Shown one piece after another: positions 1-9,814 of a stretch of 64,000 nucleotides of DNA (position 1 is its first letter; every line of letters starts with the position of its first letter). The notes beneath the pieces are model-generated. The model searched no databases. It was not told where the DNA came from and saw nothing but the letters and a program-made list of their open reading frames with translations. The stretch is from Lentinula raphanica (Eukaryota > Basidiomycota > Agaricomycetes > Agaricales > Omphalotaceae), in NCBI GenBank assembly GCA_027919835.1, contig JANVFP010000002.1, positions 310,001 through 374,000 of the forward strand, read 5' to 3'. Position numbers and translations under genes: made by a program.

Positions 1-910
1 TCAAGCTAGTGTTGTGCAGACCCTGCCATTCAGCATTGATAAGCAATCGTGTGCCCCCTTTGTCTCTTGCCAATCATATGTACTTGGGTAAAGTCCCATT
101 GGAATTGCAAGAATTGACCGTGGTTGAGGAGGCCATGATAGCACAGTGTCGTGCAAAATGTTGGATTGTACAGTTGAAAGAGGAAAACTCTGATTATCAT
201 TCACCAACCTCTCAACGAGGCTTGCGAGGCAACATAATTATATATCCTCAAAAAGTTTCTGGCATAGCTAAATTGCTGCCTCCGAGCCTCGATGAAATAG
301 CTGCTGCAATGTGTGTAATATTTGTGGATGTGAATTCCCCTTCTCAGGAATGGTTGCGGACTAAAGCAAAACCACTGGCCATCCGCCCTCACAAAGTTTG
401 ACTTGCTCTCGAATGGCTCAAAGCACACAACCCATTATATAAGGATGTTGTGATCAATGTGTCTCTGCTCGACAGCCTTCCTGATGAACATTTTCTTTCT
501 GTGCATGTTGAGCATGTAATGGCCAGTAGCACTTTGGATGCACTCACATCTGGTTATTCTCCCATGTCGGTTCCCTCAGGTTCTCCAACTGACGACCGTG
601 TTGGAGAGCAGTCAAACAAATGTCCGGATGAATTACCGTTGGTAACTTTTGACAAAGTAGTCATAACAGATGTTGATGGCTCTGCAATGTCCAACCAGCT
701 TCGGGCTGCAGCCCTTCGACATGTTCAGAATAATGGTGCTTTTGTTCAGATACCACATGCAGTGCAACCAGTGAACGAATTTGTAAATCCAGAGTTGTTT
801 CCATTGATATATCTGACATTGTTTCCATATGGGATTGGAGGGTTTGAACATCATTCTCGGTCTGTGCAAGTATCTTTTCAACGTCAGGTTAAACATTTCT
901 GTAATCTCAC

Positions 911-1109
911 CATCAGAAAAAATACCTCAGCTCCAAAGACTCTAGAGACACCCCCCCAAAAGCCCTGAAATCTTTGAAGTGCTCCAGAGAATCTGAAAGC
1001 ACTTTCAGGATGCCTGGAGAAACTCAAAGTGCTTTCAAAATCTCTGGTGTCTCCAGGCTTTGGGGGGGTGTCTCAGAAGACTTCAGAGTCAGAAACATTT
1101 TTCCTGATG
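911..1109. mobile_element. CATCAGG-family MITE, copy 1 (199 bp)
   Basis: Starts CATCAGAAAAAAT and ends with the inverse ATTTTTCCTGATG form. A 2-bp AC duplication flanks it (909-910 and 1110-1111). Inside lies a second inverted pair, GACACCCCCCC near the left and GGGGGGGTGTC near the right. It interrupts the Helitron frame between HFCNL and TDKRF. The interior is the reverse complement, with differences, of the copy at 3561-3744. Confidence 0.85.
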
Positions 1110-1998
1110 ACTGACAAACGTTTCCAAGAGCACAACTCATTTTTGTTCACTGCGAAGTTTAATATCATCCAAAGGAGACAAGCGTTGCTTCACACTAGTT
1201 TTAAAGTCAAGAAGTTCAACTTTGACTACATTGCTTCGACGTTTGCTTCAGCATCACCAGAAAGTGTCCGCACAGTCTGTGAACATCTAAGCCAAGGAGA
1301 CCGTGTAGGTTGCAGTACCACAGAGGAGAGACAGCTCATGAATCTTATGAAAGAGCTGAATGTCATCAATACCCATGTGTCAGGATCATCTGCTTCAAAG
1401 GTGGCGATGCGAAATTCGTGCCATAAACATTGAAAAAGGACTGCCCAGCTTTTTCTTAACCATCAATCCTGCCGATGTGTACAACCCAGTCGTGAAATTT
1501 TTGGCTGGATCTAACATCAACATTGATAACATGGCTGACAAAGATGTACCCAATTATTGAGACCAAGCTAAACTTGTCGTCAAAAATCCTTTTGTTGCTG
1601 CCCGTTTCTTTCATATCTATATTACTGCATTCATCAAAACTATTTTGGGCTATGATGCACATTCTTCTGCAATAGGTAAGGGAGGTATTTTCGGACACGT
1701 CAGTGCATACTATGGGTGTGTTGAGGCACAGGGATGTGGTACCCTACATTGTCACATGCTGATATGGCTGCACGGTGGACTCAATCCTGATGAAATCAAG
1801 GCCAAAGTTGCAGGTGTTGACGGAGGTGCTTTTGAACAGTGTCTGATTCAGTATCTGGATGACACCATATCTTCTGCGGTTTTACCTGATCCAGACCCAC
1901 AGTTTCATGTACAGTCTTGTACTTTTCATCCCTGCTCAGTCCGCGGATTAATGAGTGATATGCCAGACAATGCAAAAGGAAAGGCGCACTCAAAAGAT

Positions 1999-2203
1999 CA
2001 TCAGGAAAAATATTTTGAGCCCAGAGAACCTAGAGACACCCCCCAAAAGCTTAGGCTTCCCAGAGATTCTCAAAGATTTTCAAAGCAACTCAGGTGAGCC
2101 TGAAGACATAAGGTTGACTTAAAATCATTTCAAAGACTTAAAACTGCCTGGAATTTTGGGGGTGTCTCCAGGCAACCTGGGCCTAGATAGATTTTTCCTG
2201 ATG
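1999..2203. mobile_element. CATCAGG-family MITE, copy 2 (205 bp)
   Basis: Terminal CATCAGGAAAAAT and its inverse, with an AT duplication (1997-1998, 2204-2205). Removal restores lysine-Asp-Ile-His in the Helitron frame. The interior (gcccagag near the left, caggcaacctgggc near the right) matches the subfamily at 20463-20686 and 28921-29099. No coding capacity. Confidence 0.85.
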
Positions 2204-3093
2204 ATATTCATAACCTAATCCAAGCTTGTCAAACTCACAAACATTCTCCAACTTGTTATAAGTATTGGAAAGGACCACCTGAGCCTCATCAATGCCAGTT
2301 TGACCTTGATCAATGCAACGTCAATTCTCTAACATATTTTGACCATGATACCGGAGAATTGCATCTTCGGAAGCTGGACAGTCTCATCAATAACTTCAAT
2401 GTTACTATCACTGAGGCAGTCAGGTGTAATACAGATGTAAAGTTTGTTAGTTCTGGTCCTTGCGTCAAAGCAGTCATGTATTATATCACAGACTATATTA
2501 CCAAGTCGCAGCTCAAGGCTCATGTTGCCTATGCGGCTCTTGAGTCTGCCCTGCTGCGCTTGGGCCCTTATTTGAATGAGGATGATGATATAACTGTGCA
2601 TGCTAAGAGGTTGTTGCAGAGATGTTCATATGCAATGATCAATCAACAGGTTGCATCTTACCTTTTAGATCATGGAGATCACTACACCTCGCACACATAT
2701 GCAAAGTTATTTTGGCCATCGTTTGAGAACTATATCAATGCGCAAAAACCTTCACCTGAATGTTACCATGTGCAAAGCAATGTTGTGCGTGATGAATGCC
2801 GTTCAGATGCACAAAACTCTGCGTCGGGTCCAACACCTGTTTCCACATTGAATGATCTATCCGAGGATGTGTCTAATGCAGGTGAAGGTATCTCGGCCAA
2901 TGACAGTGATGTTGTACTCACCATCACATTGAAACAAGAGATGCGTAAATTACCATCTCAGGTTGACGATTACGTACATCGTCATCGCGACCTTGATGCT
3001 CTATGCGTCTGGGACATGGTTGCGCGTTTTCGCAAGGAGCGACTTCACAGTCAGGATAAATATTTCGAAGGTCTGTCTTCTACTGCTATGCAA

Positions 3094-3367
3094 CATCAGG
3101 AAAACCATTTTTTCTTTGTAATCTTTCAAAAATTTTAAAGATACCCCCCTCTGTATAAAGAAATAATAGAAGTTTCAGAGACTCTAAAGAATTTCAAAGA
3201 AATTCAAGAATTTCTAAAGATTCTTAAAGATTTCTAAAGCTCTTCAAAACAGTTTAAAGCATTGAAAGACTCTAAAGATTCTGAAAGCAGTTTTTAATTC
3301 TTTATAAATTGGGGGGGTATCTTTAAAGACTTTGAGAGATAAAAATGCCAAAGTGATTTTCCTGATG
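3094..3367. mobile_element. CATCAGG-family MITE, copy 3 (274 bp)
   Basis: Begins CATCAGGAAAA and ends TTTTCCTGATG, with an AA duplication on both sides. The interior is rich in TCTAAAG and CAAAGA words, and the C-run and G-run inverted pair is present. The copy at 10251-10524 has the same length and nearly the same sequence. Removal keeps the Helitron frame (AMQ/TAFETA). Confidence 0.85.
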
Positions 3368-3560
3368 AAACTGCATTTGAAACGGCGAATGATGGCAGTG
3401 ACAGTTTGGACACCCCTAGTTGGTCTTCTTTCAGTTACTTGCAGAATCAGTCACATCCTGTGCTTCCACCCAGCGCACTGGCCTTACAAGTAACTTGGGT
3501 GTCTGGAATAATGGGGGTTTCACATCGGCATAATGAACGCGATTATCAATGAGCCTATAT

Positions 3561-3744
3561 CATCAGGAAAAATGTTCCTGGCTCTGAAGTCTCCTGAGAC
3601 ACCCCCCCAAAGCCTGGAGACACCAGAGATTTTGAAAGCACTTTGAGTTTCTCCAGGCATCCTCAAAGTGCTTTCAGATTCTAGATCTCAGGGCTTTTGG
3701 GGGGTGTCTCTAGAGTCTTTGGAGCTGAGGTATTTTTCCTGATG
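3561..3744. mobile_element. CATCAGG-family MITE, copy 4 (184 bp)
   Basis: Terminal CATCAGGAAAAAT and its inverse, with an AT duplication. It is the same subfamily as copy 1 in the opposite orientation. It lies where the recognisable Helitron sequence ends. Confidence 0.85.
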
Positions 3745-3746
3745 AT

Positions 3747-4065
3747 TCAGTTAACAACTGACGGTGTATAAGCGACGCATGATACACACCATTCTAATAT
3801 CACTCTGACCAGGGGCCAGTCTTTTGTTTCCATCGCCACGACGCCTTCTCGGTTGTGTTTCATGACCAGAACATTGCCATGCAATTGAGGCAATGGCAGA
3901 TATCCGAACCGACGCATCTTTGACTGCATCAGAAAGTTACTCGCAGTCGGTGTCGAAGGAGATTCAGAGTAGAACGTATAGGCATATTTCAGGGAAGTAA
4001 CAGCATAGGGGGGGAACCAATTAATGTGGTAACGGTTGAGCCCACATTCCTTCAACCCTGGCTCG
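3747..4065 (-). pseudogene. fragment of an unknown fungal multigene family (NRYHINWFPP type)
   Basis: The minus-strand translation contains NRYHINWFPP, followed by a stretch ending METKDWPLVRVILEW. A plus-strand relative with the same landmarks (NRYHINWFPP, METRDWPLVKVILD) lies at 15845-16141. I know of no function. The conservation between two diverged copies shows it was once coding. The 3' side abuts the MITE at 3561-3744 and no complete gene can be assembled here. Confidence 0.55.
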
Positions 4066-4148
4066 GAGTTAAATGACCCAGGTTCTTCTTCAAATAATGG
4101 CTTATGGTTTATGTCTGTGGAGAAAGCAATTTTTTCAAGTTTTTTCAA

Positions 4149-4802
4149 GTGAGAAAAGAAGGAAAAAAAAAGAGAGAAGAGAGAGGATTACCTTAGGTCT
4201 TTCTCAACCAGGCTCTCAATTTTTTTGCTGTAGAATGCTCTCCAGAGCCCAATCTTGAAGTTCTGGTTTATCAGAAATCAAGACCTTTTTAGGCAAGCCT
4301 GGCTTATCGCTTTTTGGGCAAATGCCGCATTCGACATAAGCCCCAGCCAATCATTTTCAAGATGTCACATGCACATTTTACTCATTGCTTGAGCTGCAAC
4401 AAGCCGCATCAAAAACTGCCTGCCTCGGAATCTTCTGGTTCCCACAATCTCACCTGGCCGTGTCATCATTGTAGCGCCCGCCATTGAGAGCATGTTCTTC
4501 ACCATCCTCTCATCATATGTAAAGCTCAAGGACATTGACATCCAAAGTGAATGAGAGTCAAGATTAATTCTACCAAAATTAGCTTGATTTTCAACACCCC
4601 TGATCCTGAAGATCTATCATTATTCAATTTTTCAGGAATCAGAGAAATGTTCAATGAGCATTTCTTGCCCAATATGCTGAACTCAGATAGTAATAATTAT
4701 CTTAGAGTTTCCCAAGATCTAAAGAGTACATGTAGGTCTTAGAGATTGTGTTAGACTGCATTATTGAAGAGCTCTGAAGCTTGAAGTTTTGAAGCAATGA
4801 GT
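4149..4802. other. intergenic stretch, nothing firm
   Basis: Positions 4360-4489 hold a 42-codon plus-strand ORF with two CxxC-like pairs (CLSCNK, CHHC) that could be a zinc-finger remnant. It is too short to assign. The rest is A+T-rich with no recognisable gene. Confidence 0.3.
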
Positions 4803-4810
4803 GCTCAAGC

Positions 4811-5576
4811 TAGAGGTGCTCACGAGTGCACACTCGGGTGTACTTGCCACTCGTGACACGAATATTCGTCACTCAAAATCAGCAACTGTGACTCAAGTCT
4901 ATACTCGAGTGTTTCTAAGTAACAGACACTCGAGTGCGAGTGCCACGAATATTCAAGGTAAATTATTCAGATCGTGACTCGAGTGTCTACTCGAGTATAT
5001 AGAGGAAAGACTCAAGTATTGAAAAATACACTCGAGTGTTTGAATACTCGTTACCTTAATTTTCATAGCTTTTAATAAATATACAGTACCGAAACATGTA
5101 TTAACATTCTTTGAAGCAAGAACAATGTACAGATTTACTGCTAGGTAAAGTTGCCATGAGGGGGAATTGAACTCTGAAGGAAGTTAAAGGAAGGCTGACC
5201 TTAGTCCAGAGTCAGCGCCTTTAACCACTTCACCATTCACATTTTTTTACATCTGACATATGTTAGGCTATATTACTCCTTTTCTCCTAATAATTATAAT
5301 AGGCAGTGGCTGTGACTCTAACACAAAAATTTATAATAAGCACATAGCCACTGAGAAAAGTCATGTGCAGGGTTAATAGTAGAAATACTCACGAGTACAG
5401 GAGAATACTCGCGAATAAATTGCACGAGTACTTGTCAACACAATTTGATGATTGTGACTCGAGTATACACTCGTGCCACGAGTACACTCGTATAAATAAA
5501 ACACTCGACTCGCGAGTCACAAGTACGAATAAACTCACGAGTACTTGCCAACACTTGCCACTCATGAGCATCTCTA
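4811..5576. mobile_element. hAT-type MITE, copy A (766 bp) with CTCGAGT-rich arms
   Basis: Begins TAGAGGTGCTCACGA and ends in the inverse TCATGAGCATCTCTA. An exact 8-bp duplication GCTCAAGC flanks it at 4803-4810 and 5577-5584. An 8-bp duplication with TAGAG-type termini is diagnostic of hAT elements. Both arms are packed with ACTCGAGT words. A second copy of exactly the same length sits inverted at 16293-17058. There is no transposase, so it is non-autonomous. Confidence 0.9.
5152..5240 (-). other. tRNA-like sequence inside hAT MITE copy A
   Basis: The minus strand shows a D-arm/A-box-like block (GGTGAAGTGGTTAAAGGC), an imperfect anticodon-arm-like CTGAC...GTCAG pairing with an enlarged loop, a long variable-region-like stretch and a B-box-like GAGTTCAATTCC. 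The layout resembles a class II (Leu/Ser) tRNA but acceptor pairing is poor. I read it as a tRNA-derived pseudogene or Pol III promoter relic. Confidence 0.5.
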
Positions 5577-5584
5577 GCTCAAGC

Positions 5585-5951
5585 GCTCATGCACATGGCT
5601 TATGTCCCGATTTGGACATAAGCCTCCACGGACATAGCCCATGAACGCGCTCTGTGACATATGTGTCCCTTGGTATCTGAAATTTCTTCTTAATACGCAC
5701 ATATTGTGACTCGCATCTGGATACAGCGTAGCTTCGTATGTGAGCCATAACTTCTCATTAATATATTTTGGTTAGCGTTGATATTTTAACATAATGGGCA
5801 TGTCCTAAAACTCATTAATATATTTTGCTTGGCGTCGAAATTTCAACATAGTGGGCATGTTGGTTAAGGTTGAATACATTCTCAATTGTTATACACTAAA
5901 AAAACTGCTTCAATAATTGTACAAGTCCTTCGCTGTCTTTACATTGTCCGT
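5585..5951. other. intergenic, nothing seen
   Basis: Mixed sequence with two near-repeats of an ATTAATATATTTTG block near 5755 and 5814. No gene or element ends found. Confidence 0.3.
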
Positions 5952-6464
5952 TCACTTGTCTGTTTCCCAGCACAACCATCTACTCATCTCCAATGGTCGG
6001 GCATTGCTACAAAAATTGTTGCGGCAATCGAACCCAATCTTCCACTCAAAAGAGCCCCAATCCAACTCGTCTTCACTGCCAGTGCGATACCCGCCCCATG
6101 ACAAAGTTGCACATTTGCGATGTCCGTAACTCCGTCTTAACTTCCTCGGACATGCCTCTTCACACGAATAATCCATTTCCTCCGTGCTTTCCATAAATCT
6201 CCACCGGTGTCATAGTCAGTCTGCAGTTTCCATAGGTATCGTATGTCCCATCGCATGCATGCTTAGGACATCACCACGTTCGACAAGGGTTGGGAAAAGT
6301 AGAGTAAACTTGCTACGGCCTAGCAAGACACACTCCGCAGTACTATACCCCGCGAGCACGAGGGGCAGAATACTGGCCTGGGTACTTTCACTGATAGTAA
6401 CGTTCAGCTGAAGCTGTAAGAACTTTACAAAGTAGACTGAGAAGTCTCCATATATGTTTTGCAA
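5952..6464 (-). pseudogene. C-terminal fragment of an unknown fungal gene family (STAECVLLGRS ... WLCW)
   Basis: The minus strand reads PLVLAGYSTAECVLLGRS, then, after two in-frame TGA codons near 6216-6211, RRSYGHRKCATLSWGGY and a conserved end GSFEWKIGFDCRN...PLEMSRWLCW. The plus-strand relative at 18142-18592 has matching landmarks (TTAECVLIGRS, CALLDWGGYW, GSFEWKGDFDCHN, PLEMCQWLCW). Both TGA codons are one C-to-T change from CGA. The family looks agaricomycete-specific and I cannot name its function. The upstream part of the gene is missing next to the large palindrome. Confidence 0.6.
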
Positions 6465-6722
6465 AGTAACAGGAGTGGCTTTTCAAGCTTAAAAAACTCT
6501 TCTGGGCAGGCCAGTAGGGCTCCGGGGGTACCCGGATATTTATTATATTTATCAATATTTAATAGTTCTTTTATTATTAATAGATATATTATAATAAATC
6601 TACTTTGTGAAGCTGTGCTGCACTTCGCAAAGTGACTACGTTTACGGCAATTATGAAATCAGGTAAATTAGGGTTACATCATTATGTCATCACCTTCCTT
6701 TTTTAGTTCTTGCCTTTTTGAA
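6465..6722. other. A+T-rich spacer, no gene
   Basis: A short inverted pair (CTTTGTGAAGCTG / CTTCGCAAAG) sits near 6602-6634 and an ATTATT-rich run precedes it. No coding evidence. Confidence 0.3.
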
Positions 6723-7084
6723 TAAAAATGTATAATATGACATCATTGATTTTCAAATGCTAAAAATCACAGGGAACCAAAAATAGCTGCAGTGATGTCC
6801 TGGTTACCTCAGGCACATCAAAATTGCCTAAAAAGGAAATTTGTCTAAAAATAAAACTTGATCTCATTAGGTAGCAAAAAATCAGAAAAAATCATGAAAA
6901 ATACTCAAAAAAATCAGGGTTGCTTTGTTGACCCTGAAAATGCAAAATAAAAAAAATATGCAATAAGGGTCAAAAATTTTATTACTTCAAATGATACCAG
7001 AACCATCAGGCATTATGTATAGATGATCTATATGCTATTTTTAGCACACCTAGTGCCTTCAAACACTCAGATAGCCTAAATCAT

Positions 7085-7560
7085 TTAATATATTTACTAT
7101 ACTCAATGTTTATTACACTTAACACAGTTAACAAGAAAAAACCTTTTAACAGTAACATGTGTGTTATGCTTAACACATTTAACAATGAAGAAGCCTTGGA
7201 ACAGTGTCCATGTATGTTATACTCAACACACTTAACACACTTAACAATGAAAAACCTTGAAACAGTGTTCATGTGTGTTATATTTAACACACTTGACTCA
7301 ATATACTGAATAATGAAAAGAAAAACCTGGAATGGTGCTCATGTGTATTATACTTAACAAACTTAACAATGAAAAAAATTCAGATCAGTGTTACTGCATG
7401 TTATACTCAACAGACTTCATCAATGAATATAACACTGGCAGTTAACAATCAAAACCTCGGAGTAGTGTTCTCACTTATTATACTTTTACACTCAACACAC
7501 TTCATCAGTAAGTATAACACACCTTTAATGGGACATTGTTATACTATAACACACTTATAA
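7085..7560. repeat. about 60-bp minisatellite, left palindrome arm
   Basis: Roughly seven diverged units built from the words TTAACACACTTAACAATGAA, AACCTTG, CAGTGTTCATGTGT and TTATA. The period is about 60-65 bp. It is mirrored exactly at 8301-8776. Confidence 0.7.
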
Positions 7561-8300
7561 CAACGAAGTTTGGGCGCTTATGGGCGCTTATTTGGTGTTT
7601 TTGAGTCGAAATTCATTAATACCACACTCAATAATTTTTGTGGTGGCTTTATATTGTGTCAGGATGTTGTGTATATTATATTCCTCTAGTTACAATTCAG
7701 AGAACTCAAAAATTCAACTTGTGGAGGTAGCTATATTGTGATCTTTTGTAATATAACAGTGTTTTATGTAAATGTCACTGCATATGTCCATGTAATGCAA
7801 GTCTACTGATGCTGGGTCATGAGAAAAGCACTCCTACAGTCTACTGGCAGTGTCTGTACATGATTCAGATAGCTATCATAGAGGTTGGACTGTGTGATAT
7901 ACATGTACATGTTTCATGTACAACATAGATGTCTACATTTACATGTAACAATAGATGTCATACTCAATGACCCCCATTACAGATCTCTTAGTTGTATCAC
8001 ATAGAGTTAGCATATAATAGGTTGTAGGATGACTCTTTTCATGACCCAGTAGCAGTTTAACTTTATAACATGGGTGTATGCATTGACATTTATATAAAAC
8101 ACTGTTATATCACAAAAGATCATAGTATAGCTAGCCCCCCAGGTTGAATTTTCAAGTTCTCCAAATTCTATCTAGAGAATTATGATATAGACAGCATCCT
8201 GACACAATATAGAGCCACCACAAAAATTATTGAGTGTGGTATTAATGAATTTCGACTCAAAAACACCAAATAAGTGCCCATAAGCGCCCAAACTTCGTTG

Positions 8301-8776
8301 TTATAAGTGTGTTATAGTATAACAATGTCCCATTAAAGGTGTGTTATACTTACTGATGAAGTGTGTTGAGTGTAAAAGTATAATAAGTGAGAACACTACT
8401 CCGAGGTTTTGATTGTTAACTGCCAGTGTTATATTCATTGATGAAGTCTGTTGAGTATAACATGCAGTAACACTGATCTGAATTTTTTTCATTGTTAAGT
8501 GTGTTAAGTATAATACACATGAGCACCATTCCAGGTTTTTCTTTTCATTATTCAGTATATTGAGTCAAGTGTGTTAAATATAACACACATGAACACTGTT
8601 TCAAGGTTTTTCATTGTTAAGTGTGTTAAGTGTGTTGAGTATAACATACATGGACACTGTTCCAAGGCTTCTTCATTGTTAAATGTGTTAAGCATAACAC
8701 ACATGTTACTGTTAAAAGGTTTTTTCTTGTTAACTGTGTTAAGTGTAATAAACATTGAGTATAGTAAATATATTAA
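8301..8776. repeat. about 60-bp minisatellite, right palindrome arm
   Basis: Reverse complement of the array at 7085-7560, same unit number and no length change. Confidence 0.7.
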
Positions 8777-9076
8777 ATGATTTAGGCTATCTGAGTGTTT
8801 GAAGGCACTAGGTGTGCTAAAAATAGCATATAGATCATCTATACATAATGCCTGATGGTTCTGGTATCATTTGAAGTAATAAAATTTTTGACCCTTATTG
8901 CATATTTTTTTATTTTGCATTTTCAGGGCCAACAAAGCAACCCTGATTTTTTTGAGTATTTTTCATGATTTTTTCTGATTTTTTGCTACCTAATGAGATC
9001 AAGTTCTATTTTTAGACAAATTTCCTTTTTAGGCAATTTTGATGTGCCTGAGGTAACCAGGACATCACTGCAGCTA

Positions 9077-9238
9077 TTTTTGGTTTCCTGTGATTTTTAG
9101 CATTTGAAAATCAATGATGTCATATTATACATTTTTAACCCCCACATAGGGAGGGGTCTGATTTTTGGTTTCCTGTGATTTTTAGCATTTGAAAATCAAT
9201 GATGTCATATTATACATTTTTAACCCCCACATAGGGAG
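9077..9238. repeat. tandem duplication, 85-bp period
   Basis: The 77-bp block 9077-9153 recurs at 9162-9238. It contains the palindrome's outer boundary plus AACCCCCACATAGGGAG. This makes the right edge of the palindrome locally duplicated. Confidence 0.85.
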
Positions 9239-9341
9239 CACAAGTGCTAACCCCCACGGTCGGGGCCTGATTTGTTGCTTAATCCCAGTTTTTTAGTATT
9301 TTTTATTATTTTTTAATTTTTTTTTAAATGATTTAAATATT

Positions 9342-9575
9342 CATTTGTGGCACTGCTGATCACTATCCAGATATTTTGCAAAACGCTTCTGGACAGTTAT
9401 TGGAATCTTTTGCAAAAGTCTGGCAGAATATGGTGCAACCACACCCGTACCTCTGGCTTGATAGGAACAGGTACAATGGTCGGCGCATTGCAGTCATTTC
9501 CCACTAAGAGGCCAAGAACTGCCGAACTGTACATGCTGTCCTGTATGCATATAGTTAGCACAATGAATGGGTTAA
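9342..9575 (+). pseudogene. unknown gene fragment, split by the Harbinger insertion (continues 13163-13231)
   Basis: An open plus frame includes PYLWLDRNRYNGRRIAV and ends at the Harbinger insertion point. Removing the transposon plus one TAA duplication continues the same frame (NEWVK/QSV). The frame is broken by TAA at 9505-9507, TAG at 9556-9558 and TAA at 13176-13178. Each is one C-to-T step from CAA or CAG. I do not recognise the family. Confidence 0.45.
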
Positions 9576-9814
9576 GGCCCTGTTCGGGACACCGAATACA
9601 TGTACTCGAAGTAGATTTTTGGCGGGGGCGCTAGTTTTCACTCGAGTACCTGTAATTTGATAGTTGCTAGTAATTCTACTTGGCGTTCGGTAAATCCATC
9701 AGATTTGTAGGCTGTGACAACTGAACAATTATGTTTATCAGGCGAAGTTCCGACGCACTCTCTTTCTCTTTTCTCTCTCTCTTTGTTTCCTCATTCCATT
9801 TGTCCTCTCCAGGA

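Larger units (their letters stand above)
1..3560 (+). pseudogene. Helitron Rep-type protein, decayed and 5'-truncated by the window
   Basis: Translation pieces resemble the N-terminal part of fungal Helitron proteins. Positions 9-907 look like the DUF6570-type leader, and 1110-1990 the Helitron_like_N domain. The rolling-circle HUH motif is visible as GTLHCHMLIWL near 1739-1771. A third block follows at 2204-3093, and the last recognisable stretch is 3368-3560. No helicase domain is seen. The reading frame is interrupted by TGA at 399-401 (expected Arg), a frameshift near 1405 (the frame changes before the RAINIEKG segment), TGA at 1558-1560 (expected Trp) and TGA near 3552. Four short CATCAGG elements are inserted; removing each one plus one 2-bp duplication rejoins the protein sensibly, for example HFCNL/TDKRF and HSKD/IHNL. 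This is a dead copy. The family call rests on motif memory, not on a search. Confidence 0.85.
6723..9137. repeat. 2.4-kb near-perfect palindrome (inverted repeat)
   Basis: The left arm from 6723 and the right arm ending at 9137 are reverse complements. Paired landmarks always sum to 15860-15861 (7106/8755, 7369/8492, 7814/8047), so the arms carry essentially no indels. Similarity is very high to about 7770/8085 and then fades, leaving a roughly 150-200-bp dissimilar centre around 7930. No transposase lies inside, and there is no convincing target duplication at the ends. A transcript would form a hairpin of more than 1 kb. Confidence 0.9.

Noticed and set aside
7081..7560. Small ORFs in the palindrome arms (60-69 codons)
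   Set aside because: They are mirrored exactly in the other arm and built from the minisatellite; no coding signal.
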